Shown here in pieces: positions 21,094 through 36,000 of a stretch of 64,000 bases of DNA. A program made the translations under genes and the position numbers. Where the stretch lies: assembly GCA_025618425.1 (NCBI GenBank), contig CM046836.1, positions 16,084,135 through 16,148,134 of the forward strand, written 5' to 3'. Position 1 is the first letter of the stretch. The number at the start of each line of letters is the position of its first letter. Under the pieces are notes generated by a model. That model worked only from the letters and a program-made list of their open reading frames with translations, made no database searches and had not been told where the DNA came from. Source of the stretch: Heliocidaris tuberculata (Eukaryota > Echinodermata > Echinoidea > Camarodonta > Echinometridae).

Positions 21094-24000
21094 CTAAAAG
21101 GAAGTATTAGAGAATGTAAACCAGTTCATATTCAGTTAAAACACAGTACAAATGACCCCAAAACTAAGCACAGTCCTTTTAAACAGGGAAATGTCCAAAT
21201 GTATGCACTATAGACGAGTTGTTTCTTCCCCTTAAAAAAAAAAAATCCCCCTATATCTCATAGAAATCACTGTTAAGACATAAATAAATAATTGCATAAC
21301 TTTCATGAGCATGTTTCTAGATTTCTTTTTCAGTGGATTTAACATTTAGGTACAAATGACTTTTATCTGGTCATGTATAAACTGCAACCAAGGAGTAACT
21401 AGGCAACCTTGCTTAGTGATTCACTCACGTTTTCCTTTTTTTTTTCCCTTTCTTTTTGGGTTGGGGATCAAAATTATGGAAATTAAAACTCATATTTGGG
21501 GAAAATAATTGTTACAAACAAAACATATCACTTACTGTACATGAAGCCTGGTATCCAGTATTGTACATAGTACAGAACATTGTAGGCACAACATCAAGGC
21601 GATTCTCATGTCTATCACATATGTCGTTTGGTATTACAGGTTGTCTTGCTATCTGCAGATTTCTAGGTCGAGGCCCTGTATATAAAAGAAAAATTATTTT
21701 AAGCCAAATCGAATCCAAACAATGTAAAGGTCCCAAATGATGCAAATGCATCAAATGCATGTCGACATGTAATGGTTTGAAAAAAATGTTCCCAGGGAGT
21801 TTGATCCGCATGTGTTAATCATTCATTTTGTCTCCACCCTTCAATCCCCCCCCCTCCCCATCTGAAAAAAATTCCTTAAATCACTGAGTCTCTGATGTTA
21901 TCCGCATGCTAAAATGTACACATCTTAATGAATGTGCTGTACCTTATTAGAACTTGGTCGCCCTTGCATATGAAAACACCACAAGTATCTTCAAACACGA
22001 TAAAAAGTACTTTCGAAAAATAAACTCAAGACAATTTCAATAGCCCTGTCACCTTTAGAAATGTGCGAACATTATAATGGTGTATTACGTAATCCGAACC
22101 TGATTTCTATGGGCAGTACAATAGGCCTTCGAAATTGCCCTTGTGTCTGTTATTTTTCGAAAGTAGTTTTTATCGTGTTTTCACTGTACAGAACATAAAA
22201 GCCCTTTTTAGCTAGGCACGTTCTACAATGAAAGAATGAATACTGTAAAATCTTGATTTCATCAACCCTTTGAGCATTTTGAACACTTGTTTTGGCCAAT
22301 GACTATTCTTCAGCAGGTTCTTGAATACACTTCCATCATTAAATTTCAACACCAATTACTTACATATTCAAATAAAACAAGAAATGTTTCTTACCATCTC
22401 GTTCGCCAAAGCTGCCCCACCCTGTTATCGTGATATAGGAGCTGACATTCGGGAGATGAACCCCTTTAGGGGGCAGACACACGGGCTGGACAGCATCCGT
22501 GAAATTGAGTGGAGAAGAGAGCTTGACTAGAGCAATGTCGTTCTGAAGCGTATTACTAGAATACATCGGGTGTATGAAGATTCCCGATACATCACGAATT
22601 TGTCCTCCTCCATCTATTTCACCAATAAGGGTTCCTGCCTGTATACGGTATGTATTGAGATAGTTGTCCCTGTAATGAAGGAAAAAACAACAACATTACT
22701 ACACGCATTGTAAATGACGACAGGACGGCGGAATTTTTTGGCAGTGAAGGTGCACCGCCAAAAGGGGAAACATTTGGAGTATAAAGAGACCTACAAAAAC
22801 CTAAACGAAAAAAAGTCAATATACTGTCACAAGTATATATTTTACTCATATCTTTGCTTGTTTGATTCATTATCACCTTTACAGAATAATTCTTCACTTT
22901 TTATGTATTAATGGATATTATCATGAACTTCTTCCATACTAATACCCAACTTTAAAGGCATAATGGCATGTGCAGTAGGTCATAATTCGCGGACACCAGA
23001 TTTGGTGGAAACCACTGAAAATATTAATGGGTGTACAAGTCTGGGACACAGCAGACCTGCGCTGTCCAGCCAAGAAATACCCCCTAGTCTTTCAGTCTTG
23101 GGTGAGCAAAATGTAAAATAATGACTTTACCATATGGGGCGATGGGTGGAAAATGCAAAGCATTACATAAGGCCTGTTGGTCATAAAACTGTAGTCCACT
23201 CTGGGTGAGTGACAACACTTGTTATTCGGTAAGCACCAAAATGGTCCCTCGTTCTCAATACGAGATTGGAAAGTGGATCGCGCTATCGTTGGGTGTGCCA
23301 GGGAAGCCCACTCGCACACCACGGGTTCACACCTGCAGAGGGTAGCGAATCTATCTTAGCACTCTCTGCACAGTAAACTGCGAATAGGCCGCGCTCTAGA
23401 TCGCGCTCTCTCTTGTGGACCACCCCCCAGAGGTGGTCTGGTTGGGAATCGCCGTGGACCTCCATGGATCGCGCCGAAATGGCATCACCCCGTTCTCACC
23501 TTAGATGTGGCATGATCTGGCGCGCTATCCCTTGTAATGACAACGGGGTCAAATTCCCCATGATAACCCCAGATCATGTGACTTTACAGCTATCAGCGAA
23601 TGAGCAAAAAATGTTCAAAATATTTAGATGACTGCTACTGGTGGATTATGCATCCACTGAAAGTGTTTTTTTTAATGCGAAATGAAGGTTAATTGGGGTG
23701 TTTTTATTTAGAATATCGAAGAAAATGTTTAAATTTGTTTCACACTGCATTGTAACATGTCGTTTATTGCGCTTTATCCTTTAAGGGATACGTTATCGGT
23801 CAGTGACTCACATAATGCTCCCTCTCTTCAGTTAGTTTTAGGCCTTCTGCTTGGTATGCTCTTAAATTCATTCTAGGTCGCATGGCAACAGAACGTATAT
23901 TTTTTCAGGAAATGTGCTGATAATGAAGGCCCGTAACTAGAATTTTAATGGGGGGTGCAGACATTACACGAGGTGGACCTGATTGAGGGTGTGAAGAGCC

Positions 24001-27000
24001 CAAGCGGGGGGGGGGGGGGGGGGGGGGGGGGAGAGACTCTGAGAGGGGGTTGTCCAACCTCCCAGGGTAAGGGAAATTTTGGCAATTTTATATCTGAAAA
24101 ATCAAGTTTTAGTTGTATTGAAGGTACAATTTTAAAGACTAAAAAGTTTTTTTTTGTCAAGCGGACCTCAATAAAAAACGTTGTGTGGGATAACTGCCTC
24201 TATAGGGGCTCTTTCTATAATAACAGAGGCACTTCCTGGCAGCTACAAGCATCATTTCTGCCCTCTTCTTAAAGTAGATATTCAAAGCAAATCACAAATA
24301 TGCTCAATAATGTATCTCTAGAAACTAGAAAGCTTGCAGATGATAATCGTATAAGTTTTACGCTAACTGCGTGTTTGATGATTAGAAAATAACACAAATA
24401 AAAACACTTCTCAGCATCTGGGATATCCGAGCGATTCGCCAGAAATATACCGATGTTTTCGTGACGTAACATCAGGTGCCAATCCTGCCTAAGCAGATGA
24501 TGTCCTATATCAAGTGAAAGTAACTGCAATGCAATTATTTTTAAATTATAAAGAGTTTGGTTTGTTTCACCATGACCGTATTTCACATCATTCTAAAAGG
24601 GAAGTGAAACCGTTTCTAGTAACTACAATCTTTTGTTTGTAAAAAGTCATGATAAGGGTCAATGATCAATCAAAGAAATCACACTTTCGAATTGTAAAGC
24701 CCGCTGAATTATAGCATGGATAGTATTCGTTCCCTCTTGAAACGCCGACATGCCGCGGTGCATGCAGCTGAAAATACAATGGCATCTTTTTTGGTTTACA
24801 AGCGATTGATTCCTTTATTTTTTTTAACGTTGCATTTTTCATCAAAATAATACCATGCAGGAAATTTAGAGTGAGGCAACAAATAAGCATTTATACTGAC
24901 GCTAGTGAAGTAAGAGAAATAAGTGAAGATGAGATGACAAAACAGGCACTGAAAATGTATAAGATGTTATGGGGCATCGTCTGCTTAGGAAGGATTGCTC
25001 CCCGGTATGACGTGACATATCTCAGCAGCGTTCAAAGAGCTGTATAGGTGCTATAGCGGGGCTGTGTTATATCATTTTATAATTGATAATAATCATTACT
25101 TCATATGTTTCCAAGCGTTGAATTTTGATAACCTTGTTCAATCTAAGCTTCACCTATGCAATAATAAAAATTAAATCAATATTCAAAATCAATGAAATTC
25201 TACTTTAAAACAAGTATCTTAAGAAAGAATGGGAGGTGAATTAAAATATAAAGGGCATTGTTTTTTTGAAGGAATGGTACGTAACGTTTTCTAGAAAATG
25301 CAATTTTTTACATGGTTATTATGGCATTTGCGTTTGGGAAAAAACTGTCCTTCAACAAAGGGGTAACAAAAAAAAAAAGATAAGGGGCAATATTACCTCA
25401 GCATTAATTCATTGCAGAAGAGGCATTTTAAAGGGAGGAGAGGCACTGTTCTTGCTTTAGGAAAAAGGTGGGGTGGATCGGCTCCCCTACCCCCTTCTTC
25501 CGCCAACGCTGATTGCTGATTTATAATGATGAATTTGCAGGCATAGCGAAGGGGTATTATGCACATCTTAATCTATTTATTATTCATTTAAACCACATGG
25601 TACATTCGTTAGCAGAAAATGTGTTTGTTCGGGGGTTCTTTTTCCCTGAGAATGCTACATGTATTCATACATGATCATAAATTTAATACCTTGCAATTAA
25701 TAAAGTTATTCCTACTTTTGCTTTGATGGAACATAGGCCCCTAGGACTTTGATGAAGGTACTGCACATAATAAAGTAATGTGACGGCGTGTATATCTAGC
25801 AACCACTCAGAATAAGTGTTCCGATCAGGTTTCAAGTGCTTTCACTGCGCATGTTCCATGACCTAATGCCTATTTATATTAAGGATTGCATAACATTTCA
25901 CAACCCATCCCGTCCTAATCTTCGCTCTTCTAGGGACCCATTTCTTCTCACCATCCCCAAAACCCGTAACAAAGATGGCGATCGTACATTTACTGTAACT
26001 GCATCCGAAGATTGGAACAATATCCCCTCTTTCATAAAATCAGCTAATTCCACAGACCAATTTAAGAAATTTCTGAAAACATACCTCTTCCCGGAATAGT
26101 TAAACCCCTTCCATTTCTTTCAAACTTTATGTTAATGTTTAAGTTAATTTTTATTCAGTGTTATATATTACTAATTTCGTTTTAATGTTATATGTATTAT
26201 TAATTCTATTAATGTTATATTAAGTATTATCGACTTGTAAACGCTGTGATATAGTTGTACTATGGAGAGCGTACCAAATGCTAGTTATTATTATTATTAT
26301 TATGTTCGTAAGGGAAGTTTGTGCTTAGCTGGGGCAGTTAATCGCGTAGTGATGAATATGGTGGGAAGCTTACACGCAGTGTGCTGCAGTGAGGATCCAA
26401 CTGTCGGCAATGACGGTCCCACCACAGTAGAATTGATCATAGTTTCTGTAGAGTGCAATCATCCATGGAATTTCTCCCAGGATGGTAACATCCGATCCGT
26501 GTGTGATGCGGTGAATGTCCAGGGCAGGCCGCAACCCACACTCTTCAGGGAGAGCTACGTGTGAAGAATGGCAACGAAAAAGCTGATAGACATTCTGAGC
26601 ACTTCATTACAAAATTTTTTATCCCACTGAAATATAATCACAGTGGAAAGCTTTTTTTAAAAAGTAATTACGCCATTTGAATAAGTCAAGCACCCAAATA
26701 AGCCTTCATTCTCACTATAACAAACAAAGCCATTTGTAGGGTGTCGAGTACTCTTCATCAGAGGAAAGCATATATTAAGTTAAGCGCATTGGGATCTTCA
26801 TGAGTATTATGTGCTACATAAGAAATCACTATTATCTTGATTATTATTACTCTATTGATTGGTGCTTATTGTAAATGGAAGAACACATAGTGGCAATAGC
26901 AAGAGGATTGATCTTACAATTCATGAAAATGCAATTTAAACTGTCTCATATTTCATACCAAACTCTTTATCATGGCAACAAGGAGATACTGAGCGAGATA

Positions 27001-30000
27001 TTGAAATTCATTGTAACTTTGATTGTTCCCAAATCTCATAATATGATAAATGATCAGCCTTCGTTATTAAATCTATACCAGGGTCTTTCAGATGTAAACA
27101 AACTACTTGCAGTCAGTACAGTAAATGAGCACTGCCACTACTTACGTGAGGAATAGCAAATTATTTCATCATTCCTATCAACACACTGCCTTGTTCCGTC
27201 ACACACGGCATTACTGCTGACGTTGACCAAGCCATTACTGCACAAGAAACCACCTTCTCCTGTATAGTACATGCAAAAAGAAAAATGCAATGTAGAATAT
27301 TGCTACTTCATGGAAAGATATGCTCTCTGGAAAAATTGGCAATTTCTGCTCATACCATTGGCAAATATTTTATTTACAGATGTAGCAAAATTTTAAAGAA
27401 AAGCCCAACAAATTCGTACAATTTGACCACTATTTTTAATATTATACTTACAACAGTAACCTTATACATCTACTGCATTGAACGTAACATACACTACATT
27501 AACCAAGATATTTGAAAGATGACATTCCATTTTCTACGCACAGGTTTATAACATAAATATTACGGTTACATTAAGATCATAACCATTAAAATATCCACAC
27601 GATATTTATGTGCTAAAAAATATCACTTTTAATATATTAATTCAAAACAACCGGCCAAAACAACTCTATAAATCTATGAAAAATATCAGATTGTCTCTTT
27701 CTCCATCATGACTCTCCATATATTGACTTATGATTGTTTACCTTCAACAGAACTTTTTTCAAAACATTTTATAAACAGCCTTATGTCTTTTAAACATCAA
27801 TGAATACCCACTGTATAAAAAATGAAATTATGTCCATATAAAAAAAAAACAGCTTAAGGACCATTCACTGAAATTCCAGTTTCAAGCTACCTGAAATATA
27901 AATGATAAAAAAAAGAAACATGTACCTGAGACTTGGGTGGGTGTGATTTCCAGTACGAATGCAGTATATATGAATTTATATTGGTCCAGGCGTATCCATA
28001 ATGTCTCTGATTCAATCAACACCTCAAACAGTGGTGAGTAACTTGACAAGACCACGGCCTCTGTTTCCGTCAGGCTTTCATCAGATCCCAGTCCTATGAC
28101 CAAGGAACTTTCCCCTGAAAGCTGGATCTGAAGGACCTGGATTCGGTAACCGGTGAATCTAAGTGTGTTTGTGATCCTCCACACAGTATCCCCAGTGTTG
28201 AAAGTGAATGGATTGATTAACAGAAATGTGAGGTTGAATGGTGCATCTGATGAGAATTCAATTTCTGTGGAGAAGAAAATCAAATGTGATAATGTCATTC
28301 GTGCACAGTTGTTCACTAGTTCTACACATAGGCCTACTGGTCAACTTTACATCCAGCCTCTGCCTTAAAACACACACACACACACACACAAACACCAAAA
28401 ACAGTAGCTTAACTTGCTGGTTTATCTACAACATCCAAAGATAAAAATCTTGGATCTTAGCAATAAAAAATAAACAAATAAATAAATAAATAAAAGGGCT
28501 TTAAGCAACAGTGAGAGTTTAGGTACATATAACTTGCATATACTTTATTCCAAGTTTAGTGTACTTCAGAAACTACAAGGCAATGATACTTTAAAAATTC
28601 AGTTTAAAAAAGGTACAGTCATTTTCAAAAATATACATGAACTGTAAGTAACTTTGGTTTAGGTAACAAAGTACAGTAGGCCAACTTGTATTTGTATTTA
28701 CCAATATAACAGCCATCTTCGTCGTCGCCTGATTGGCAGTCTGATACCAAATCACAAGTCTTATTCCCTAAAATAATCGACGAGTCGGAACATTCAAAGA
28801 ATTCACCTAGAAAAAGAATTAATTGGTAATTTGTTAATGAACTCTATGCATGGCAGGAGTTTGGGGAATAAATATATATTCATAAACGTATATATAAAAC
28901 TATTATATTTTTAAAAAGATGTTTCAAGAGAGCTGGTTGCTACCAATGAATCCCCTAAAAAGCCAATTTTCCCCTTGTAAATTGTTTGAATTGTTGCGGT
29001 GAGATAAATAAAAGAATTTAAAAATAACCGAATCATATTTTGGGTGAAAGTACTGCGGCCTTTATGCCGGAAAATACGGTAAATGTTATCTCAAATGTGC
29101 CTTTTTAAGAAACCGATGCAAAATATATATTGACATACAAATAAAACACGTAATGTGGATATCTAAGGTTAACACTAAGACATACTTCCAAAACGGGTAG
29201 ACATAAGCCGCAAGACAAATCCTTCCGCGATATGAGACCCATCTGTTGTCATTCGAAGCCAGATCTCTGTACTGTTTAAATGGATAACATAGGGAAAATT
29301 TCCGACATCAGAGTAGCTTGTTGAGTTCCTGCAAAAGTTATTAACACTGCGAGCTGACCGCTTCTTCCGTCCATCCGACTCTGGCTCCGGGGTAGTGTCT
29401 GGAAGTGTTTTAGAGGCGCTCCTGGCAGACTCTGCAGCGCTGCGTTGTTCTATAGTGTGTGTGCCGGTGAATCGATACAAGTACTCTCCATCATATAGGC
29501 CGACTCCAATTTCCAAGTAATCATAGCCAGTTTCTAAAGAGAAGACGTCAAATTGCATTCGCATACCGGTGTCTCCATCTGTTCCAGTTATCATCCAGAT
29601 GTATTCTAAGTAGTTATCGTAGTATGGGTATGAAGGCGACGATATGGTGTAACATTCACTGGTGCTGTTTAGGACTATATTCATGTCTGCTAAACCTGTG
29701 TCAGGACATAGAATGAAACATTTGATTATTAGTATTTTCTTCATACGGTTTCTGACCAGAATACGTATCACTGCAAATTTACTTTGCATATTCAGTCTTT
29801 TTTGTTCTTGTATTATTCATTTTGTCACAAAGCAGGAAAAAAACATCATTTCTACACATACATGTATACATGTACATGTAATATCATGCATCATGTGTAA
29901 TATTAAATCTAAAAACTGCCTATATTGAGGGAGCTACAGGTTGTGTTATAGTTCTATTTTACAAATGAATTACTGACAATTATAGGTAAGTAAAAGAAGG

Positions 30001-33000
30001 CCAGCCTTCATTCCTACTGCATGTAAATAAACTGATTTGATGTACTCATTTGTTTCTGTCAACACAACTTACCGTTAAACCTAGATTATGTATCATTTGT
30101 TTTGTGAACAATGCTTTAAAATAAGAAATACAAAACAATGAACTGAACTGAACTGAACTGCTTAAAGGTAAAAGTGAGTTCTGGTCAGGCGATTACATTG
30201 TGAAAGAAATTGTCTCAAAACAATTGGGAAAAGTTGATCATGTTTACATACATGTAAGAATTGGTATTTACTGTGAGGTTTTGGAATCAAAATGATAAGA
30301 AATTGACCCAATCTCGCTGATCCGAAAAGCACACGTACTACACACAGAAATGGGTATATGGGACTGCACACACATGTGGCATGAATGTCCGGCCCAAATA
30401 CTTCAGCTACATGTATTTCTCGTCATATTTCAAATATATGGGCATTTGAGGAGCAATCCTTTTCAGGGGACATTTCTACTATGATATTCTCAAAGACTGA
30501 CATAAAAGAAATGAGAAAGTTCACAAATTATTTTTCCCCTTTCCCAACCTTTCTCAACCTTCTCTTTAAAAATTTAGAAATGTTTGGAATACCTGATCCA
30601 CCCAATGAGTCATCACCACAGTAAAGTTCATCACTTCCATCAGGGCATTGTCTATATCCATCACATACATCATTGCGTGCCAAGCATTCAGTGAAATCAT
30701 TACACTGGAAGTAATTCCCCGGACAGTCTGTAAATAAAAAAAGCAAGGAAGAATATTGTATCTGCAGTACCCTGTAACAGTACTGTACAAGAGATTAGAT
30801 ATTATCTTAATTACATGCGGACTCTTCCTTGAAAAAGTCACATAGCTCAGCTATTGATGGCACACAGCAGTCAAGTGAGGCAACTGCATAATAGCAAACA
30901 ATTGCTAAGTCGAGTCATCTTTGGGTCACAGGACCCTGATTTGATGCAAGTCCTCAAATCAAGGGCAACATTACTTTCTAGAAGTTTTTTGCAAGAGGCT
31001 GTAGGTTCCACAAAGGGTGCTCTGACATCTGCTCTGAGCTTTACTTCATCGGAGATATAGGGTCAGGGTTAGGATGAGGTATAGCGGCAGGCCCAATTAA
31101 GGTTGAAGTTTGGAATTTGGTTTAATAGTGTTATTAATTACCACAGCATACATGTTGCTGGAGCATGTGTCTTCAACCTCCACAAAGTGGTGTATCGATC
31201 GTGCAGGGGCCCCGTGGCATTTTTGAAGAGGGGGGGGGGGGGCTGAGCTTTCAAACAAGCATTTTATTTTGTTGCAATGCTGCTGTATTGTACGGGTCTA
31301 CTCAAAAAGGTGGGAGAGGGGAGGGGATAGGAGATGGCTGCAATCCCCAAGCCCCCAGTTCTGCGGCTCATGGTCGTGGGTCCGGCCAATGAAGGGGCAA
31401 AGGCATCATGGGGGTGGGATGGGCACTGGTCTTACCAGTTTGATGAAATTGGAATTTCAGTTGGGGGAGGATTTGGAAAGGGGTCCTTCTGTCTTCTTTT
31501 ACCAGCTTCCTTTCTCCCTCTTCCTTTCTTTTTCTTTCGTTTGTTTTTTTGTTGCCATTAATTAATTTGCGTACACCTGCCTCCGTAGCTAAGCCACTGG
31601 TTCCCTGTTATGCTGATAGACTACGTGTACATAGGCATGAACTTTCTGAGCAGTCCGGTAAAATAAACATTATATCACAAAAACAGGAAAGCCATTTGTG
31701 ATATTTCATCAAAACAATGAGAATGATACATGACTTACATGTATGCAATTTGAATCACCTTGACTGAGCAGTAGGATGTAGTTCTTAATTAACATTAATC
31801 TTCGTATCAATTTCCGCAACAACAGATACATGGTCATGGCATTTTTGACCACATCTGGACAACTACCCTCCGGACAACTACCCCCTGACAAATACCTACT
31901 GGACAATTACCCCCCCCCCCCCCCCCCCAGGATAATTACCCTCCAGGACGACTTGCCCTTGGGACAATAATTACTCCCAGAACGATTACCAAAGGACAAC
32001 TACCCCCAGGCGATCACCCCTTGGAATGTTACCCCATAACACAATTAGCCCCAGGTACCCTCAGGACAGCCTTCTCCCATCTCATGAAGGAGAGAGGTAG
32101 TGCTACCAGGGGGCTGGGGGCATAGTGCCCCAAAATTTTCAAGTAGACCCAAAAGTTTCTTTTTTTATTTCACTTATCAGTAGAAAAAAGGCTAGGGGCT
32201 CTGTGCTCCCAGCCCTCTCTTTTGCACTTAAAATAGGAGAGGGATGGATAGGCTGTATTTGGGGTAACTTTCTGGGGGGGGGGGGTAATTGTCCTGGGGG
32301 GGATATTTTCCAGGGGAGTAATTGTCATTACTATTATTATTATTCGGCTGGGTACTTCTTCAGTGAATTTCCTAAATGGATAGTAGCCCTTCATGCCTTT
32401 AAACAGCTTAACAGATTTCGGTCACAGCACTGTTGGAGAGTGTATGTTTTGTTCTTTGCAAATCAGATATTTGTTTCCAAAAAATTAGAACTGAAAGAGA
32501 TTGCAACCAATTTTTAAAAAGTGGATATTTTACCTTTAAAAAAATGCAGAAAAGTAAATTTCTATAATGAATTGTAGGTGACGCTTTAATCAAAGAGGAC
32601 TTACATCTACAGTTTTCTGTCATTTCATCTGAATTATCACCACAGTCATCTGCTCCATCACACAGTTTCCAGAAAGGAACACATCCTCCGCTGGCACACT
32701 CAAACTCAAAGCTTTGACATGCTGACAAGAGAAGGAACATAGATTATTACTCAAAGAGGGCAGTTGGAAGATGATTACAGTTAACAATTATATGGGAATG
32801 AATGTATGTAATAACTAATATATAAATACGCCTTATCAAGATGTGGTATCAAAGTGAAATATGCTTCTTTTCTTCATCTTCATATTTTTTGTGGGCTAAA
32901 CCTTGGTCAGGATTTGTTACCCACTATATTATTTATTAATAGCATGATAAAAATATATTTTATTTTGCAAGTAATTTGGTTATTTCAAGGTACCCTCAAT

Positions 33001-36000
33001 GTTTTACAATCTCGAGAAACAAACACATCTAGTTAAAGTAAATAAGTACTTAATACGAATGGTTTGTTTTGTACATTAAATAGTTTCAGTTCTTGAGCTG
33101 CATACTTTATGCATTTTTCATGAAAAATAACTTGAGACAATTACAATTACAATGATTGTAGCCAAACTTGTTGATTACTAAAGTAGCAATATTGCTTTTA
33201 AGTTACGTTTTTATTTCTTATAACATGATTTCATTACTTACAACAATTGACTTCATCACTTCTATCGGCACAGTCAAAGAAGCCGTCACACACATTGTTG
33301 TCGTAAATGCACCTCTCCCCGCAATCAAACTGATGGGCTGCACATTCTGAAATGTGAAGTTTATTTCCTCTTTGTTAACATCCGTCAATATTATATCAAA
33401 TATCCCACTTAAGTTGATTTTTGATAATATGCGTGATAATTATTGTATTTTTGTACTTTGTAGTAGTTAATACAAAATACAATACTGTAAAAAAACAAAC
33501 AAACAAGTAATATCCTCGTAATACGTGTATATGTGTATATATAAAAACATTGCATTGTAAAATGCTATCGGTCTGTAAGTAATATTTAGAATGTTATTCC
33601 GAGTTGCATGATTAAATCTTTCTGAACATTTTGAAAGATTTTAAAGATTTAAGAAATTGATTATGGGATCCATGATTTCTGACCTACTGCAAAAACCTGG
33701 TATACATTCTGTATACATACCTTACAGGAAAAACGCGGTATAAGTAGTAATACTACTACTACTACTAATAATAATAATAACAATAATGATAACAATAATA
33801 ATAATAACAATAATAATAAATTTAGTAGATAAACAGAAAATTAAAAAAGTATCACAGGATACCAATAGGGGACACTATCTGCCAAGTCTTGTCACTCACT
33901 GAAGTTTGGACACCACCTATTATATCGCCGGCCTGACATCTAATAATGGGATCTGAATTTCGGCCTAATGGCATTTCTATCAGTATAAGGGGCGTGGTTT
34001 GAACAATTACATGTATACTGATTGATTCATTATTCTTCTTTTGTATTATTCTAAAATTACAATATTGATATTTGTGATGTTCACAAATTATTGCATTAAA
34101 AATTCCTTTACTATTCAAGTCCCCCACTGACATGTACAATTTCAATGTCATTAAAAAAAAAAATCAAACTGTGTATTCTCAAATTTCTTTATTTTTCAGT
34201 AATATGCTTATATTTCCATGACAATATATAAATGTACTCTCTTCCAAATAAAAGGTGTATAGACTTATACATATATATAGTTACCACAATTCTGCCGTTC
34301 ATCTGTAAAATCTCCACAGTCATTGAATCCATCACAGACAAAGCCCTGGTGAATGTATGCTCCATTATCACAAGCAAATGCTGTATTTGTAATACATTAA
34401 AAATATTTAGTCAAATATAAATATCCGCAACGAGTAAAAAACATACATACAAGTTTTTTTTTCCATTGATTTGTTATGAAGAGGAGGGGAATCATTTTTT
34501 AAATACGCACAAACGCCATCAGTTTGTATATAGACAAATTATGACTTTGAAGAAAGAGGGCACAATATTTGATACCTTTAATTCAATGATGGGCTACAGA
34601 TGTCATCTAAGGCTGTATTATCATCATTATTGCTATTATTATCATTTTAATGATAAAAGCAGTAGTAGTACATGTAGTAGTAATAATAATAAAAACTAGA
34701 ACTGCAATCGTATCAGAACGATGTGCATACACTGACGCCTGTATTTTGTATTTCTTTGAGCAGTTAAATTATTTTAATAAAGCAAACAGACAATCCTTTA
34801 TAAGATGCATCATGAGACGTGAGAACATATAACTCGATACGAAAGTCATAATCAACACGTCATGATGGAAATTCCGGCCCAAATGGCCAGCCATATGTTC
34901 CGTACATAATGGCATATATGCAGGATATAAAATTGCGTTTAAAACGTAGCGCTTTATAAATTTTTAAAATCCAGCTTCAAGATGACCTGCATTTTGCCTC
35001 AAAGAATGTGCCTGCAAAATTTCAAATAAAATAACAATCGTTTAGGGGGCAAATAGCGGTCTACCGATTTGCCCCTTAGACAATACGTGTAATGTATGGG
35101 AGGAAACTGTATTATGACCCGACTTAAATCGCCATTTACTGAAAATTTTCTGTGAGACCATATACCATGTTTGGTAACCCTGTCAAAGAAATTTCATTGC
35201 TGTCATTTTAAGCCGACTACCATTTAAAATAAGCATACAATTCATTATTATGTAATGCATAGTAAATTTAGGTTTTACGCAATTATATCAAACTTTGCGA
35301 TGACGTAAGCTGTTTTTACCAAATTTGACTGACAGTTGTCAAGTACATGGGTACACATACCCACCAAGTTTCAAAGACGTAGGTTAGAGCAAGTTGAAGT
35401 TATTTTGGCATTTTCGTAAAAATAGTGATTGTGACAGGCAATTTTCACAAAGTTGGTCAATGATAAGGTAAATATTTTTTTATTTGGCTGAAAAGGTTTT
35501 ATCTTGGAGTATATAAATCAAAAAAAGGGTACGGGTTTAGCCAGGCATGATGGAGATACGGCCACAAGAAGATAGCCATTTTGAAAACTATAGAGGGCGC
35601 TATTTACATCATGCGTCAGTAATTACGCATGATGTAATTATGTGTAATTACTGATGCATGAAATGTGGTAGGGATGTGTGCAATGGTAAGATGAAGTGAC
35701 CATAAAAATTTGAGACAAAAATGAATTGATATGAAATAGTTATAGGATATTTTCCTATTCGGGAGTGAATACTTCAAGAATTTTAGCGATTCTCAATATG
35801 GCCGATTTCGGACTTAAAGTTAGAGTATGTAAAGAACAACTCTTGGACTATCTAGAGCAATTTGATAGAAGTCTGTAGCATCTAGGATAGTTGAGATAGG
35901 CAAGAGAACGAAAGGCATGAAAATGGCGCCTGGACGGTCACGCCCGAGTGATTTCAGAGAACGAAGTGTTCAGTGGTCTAGAAGGGATGCTAAGGAATAT

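Noticed and set aside
23092..23631. GC-richer block with frames on both strands
   Set aside because: No recognisable protein motif and no consistent splice sites; probably an old repeat in a protease intron.
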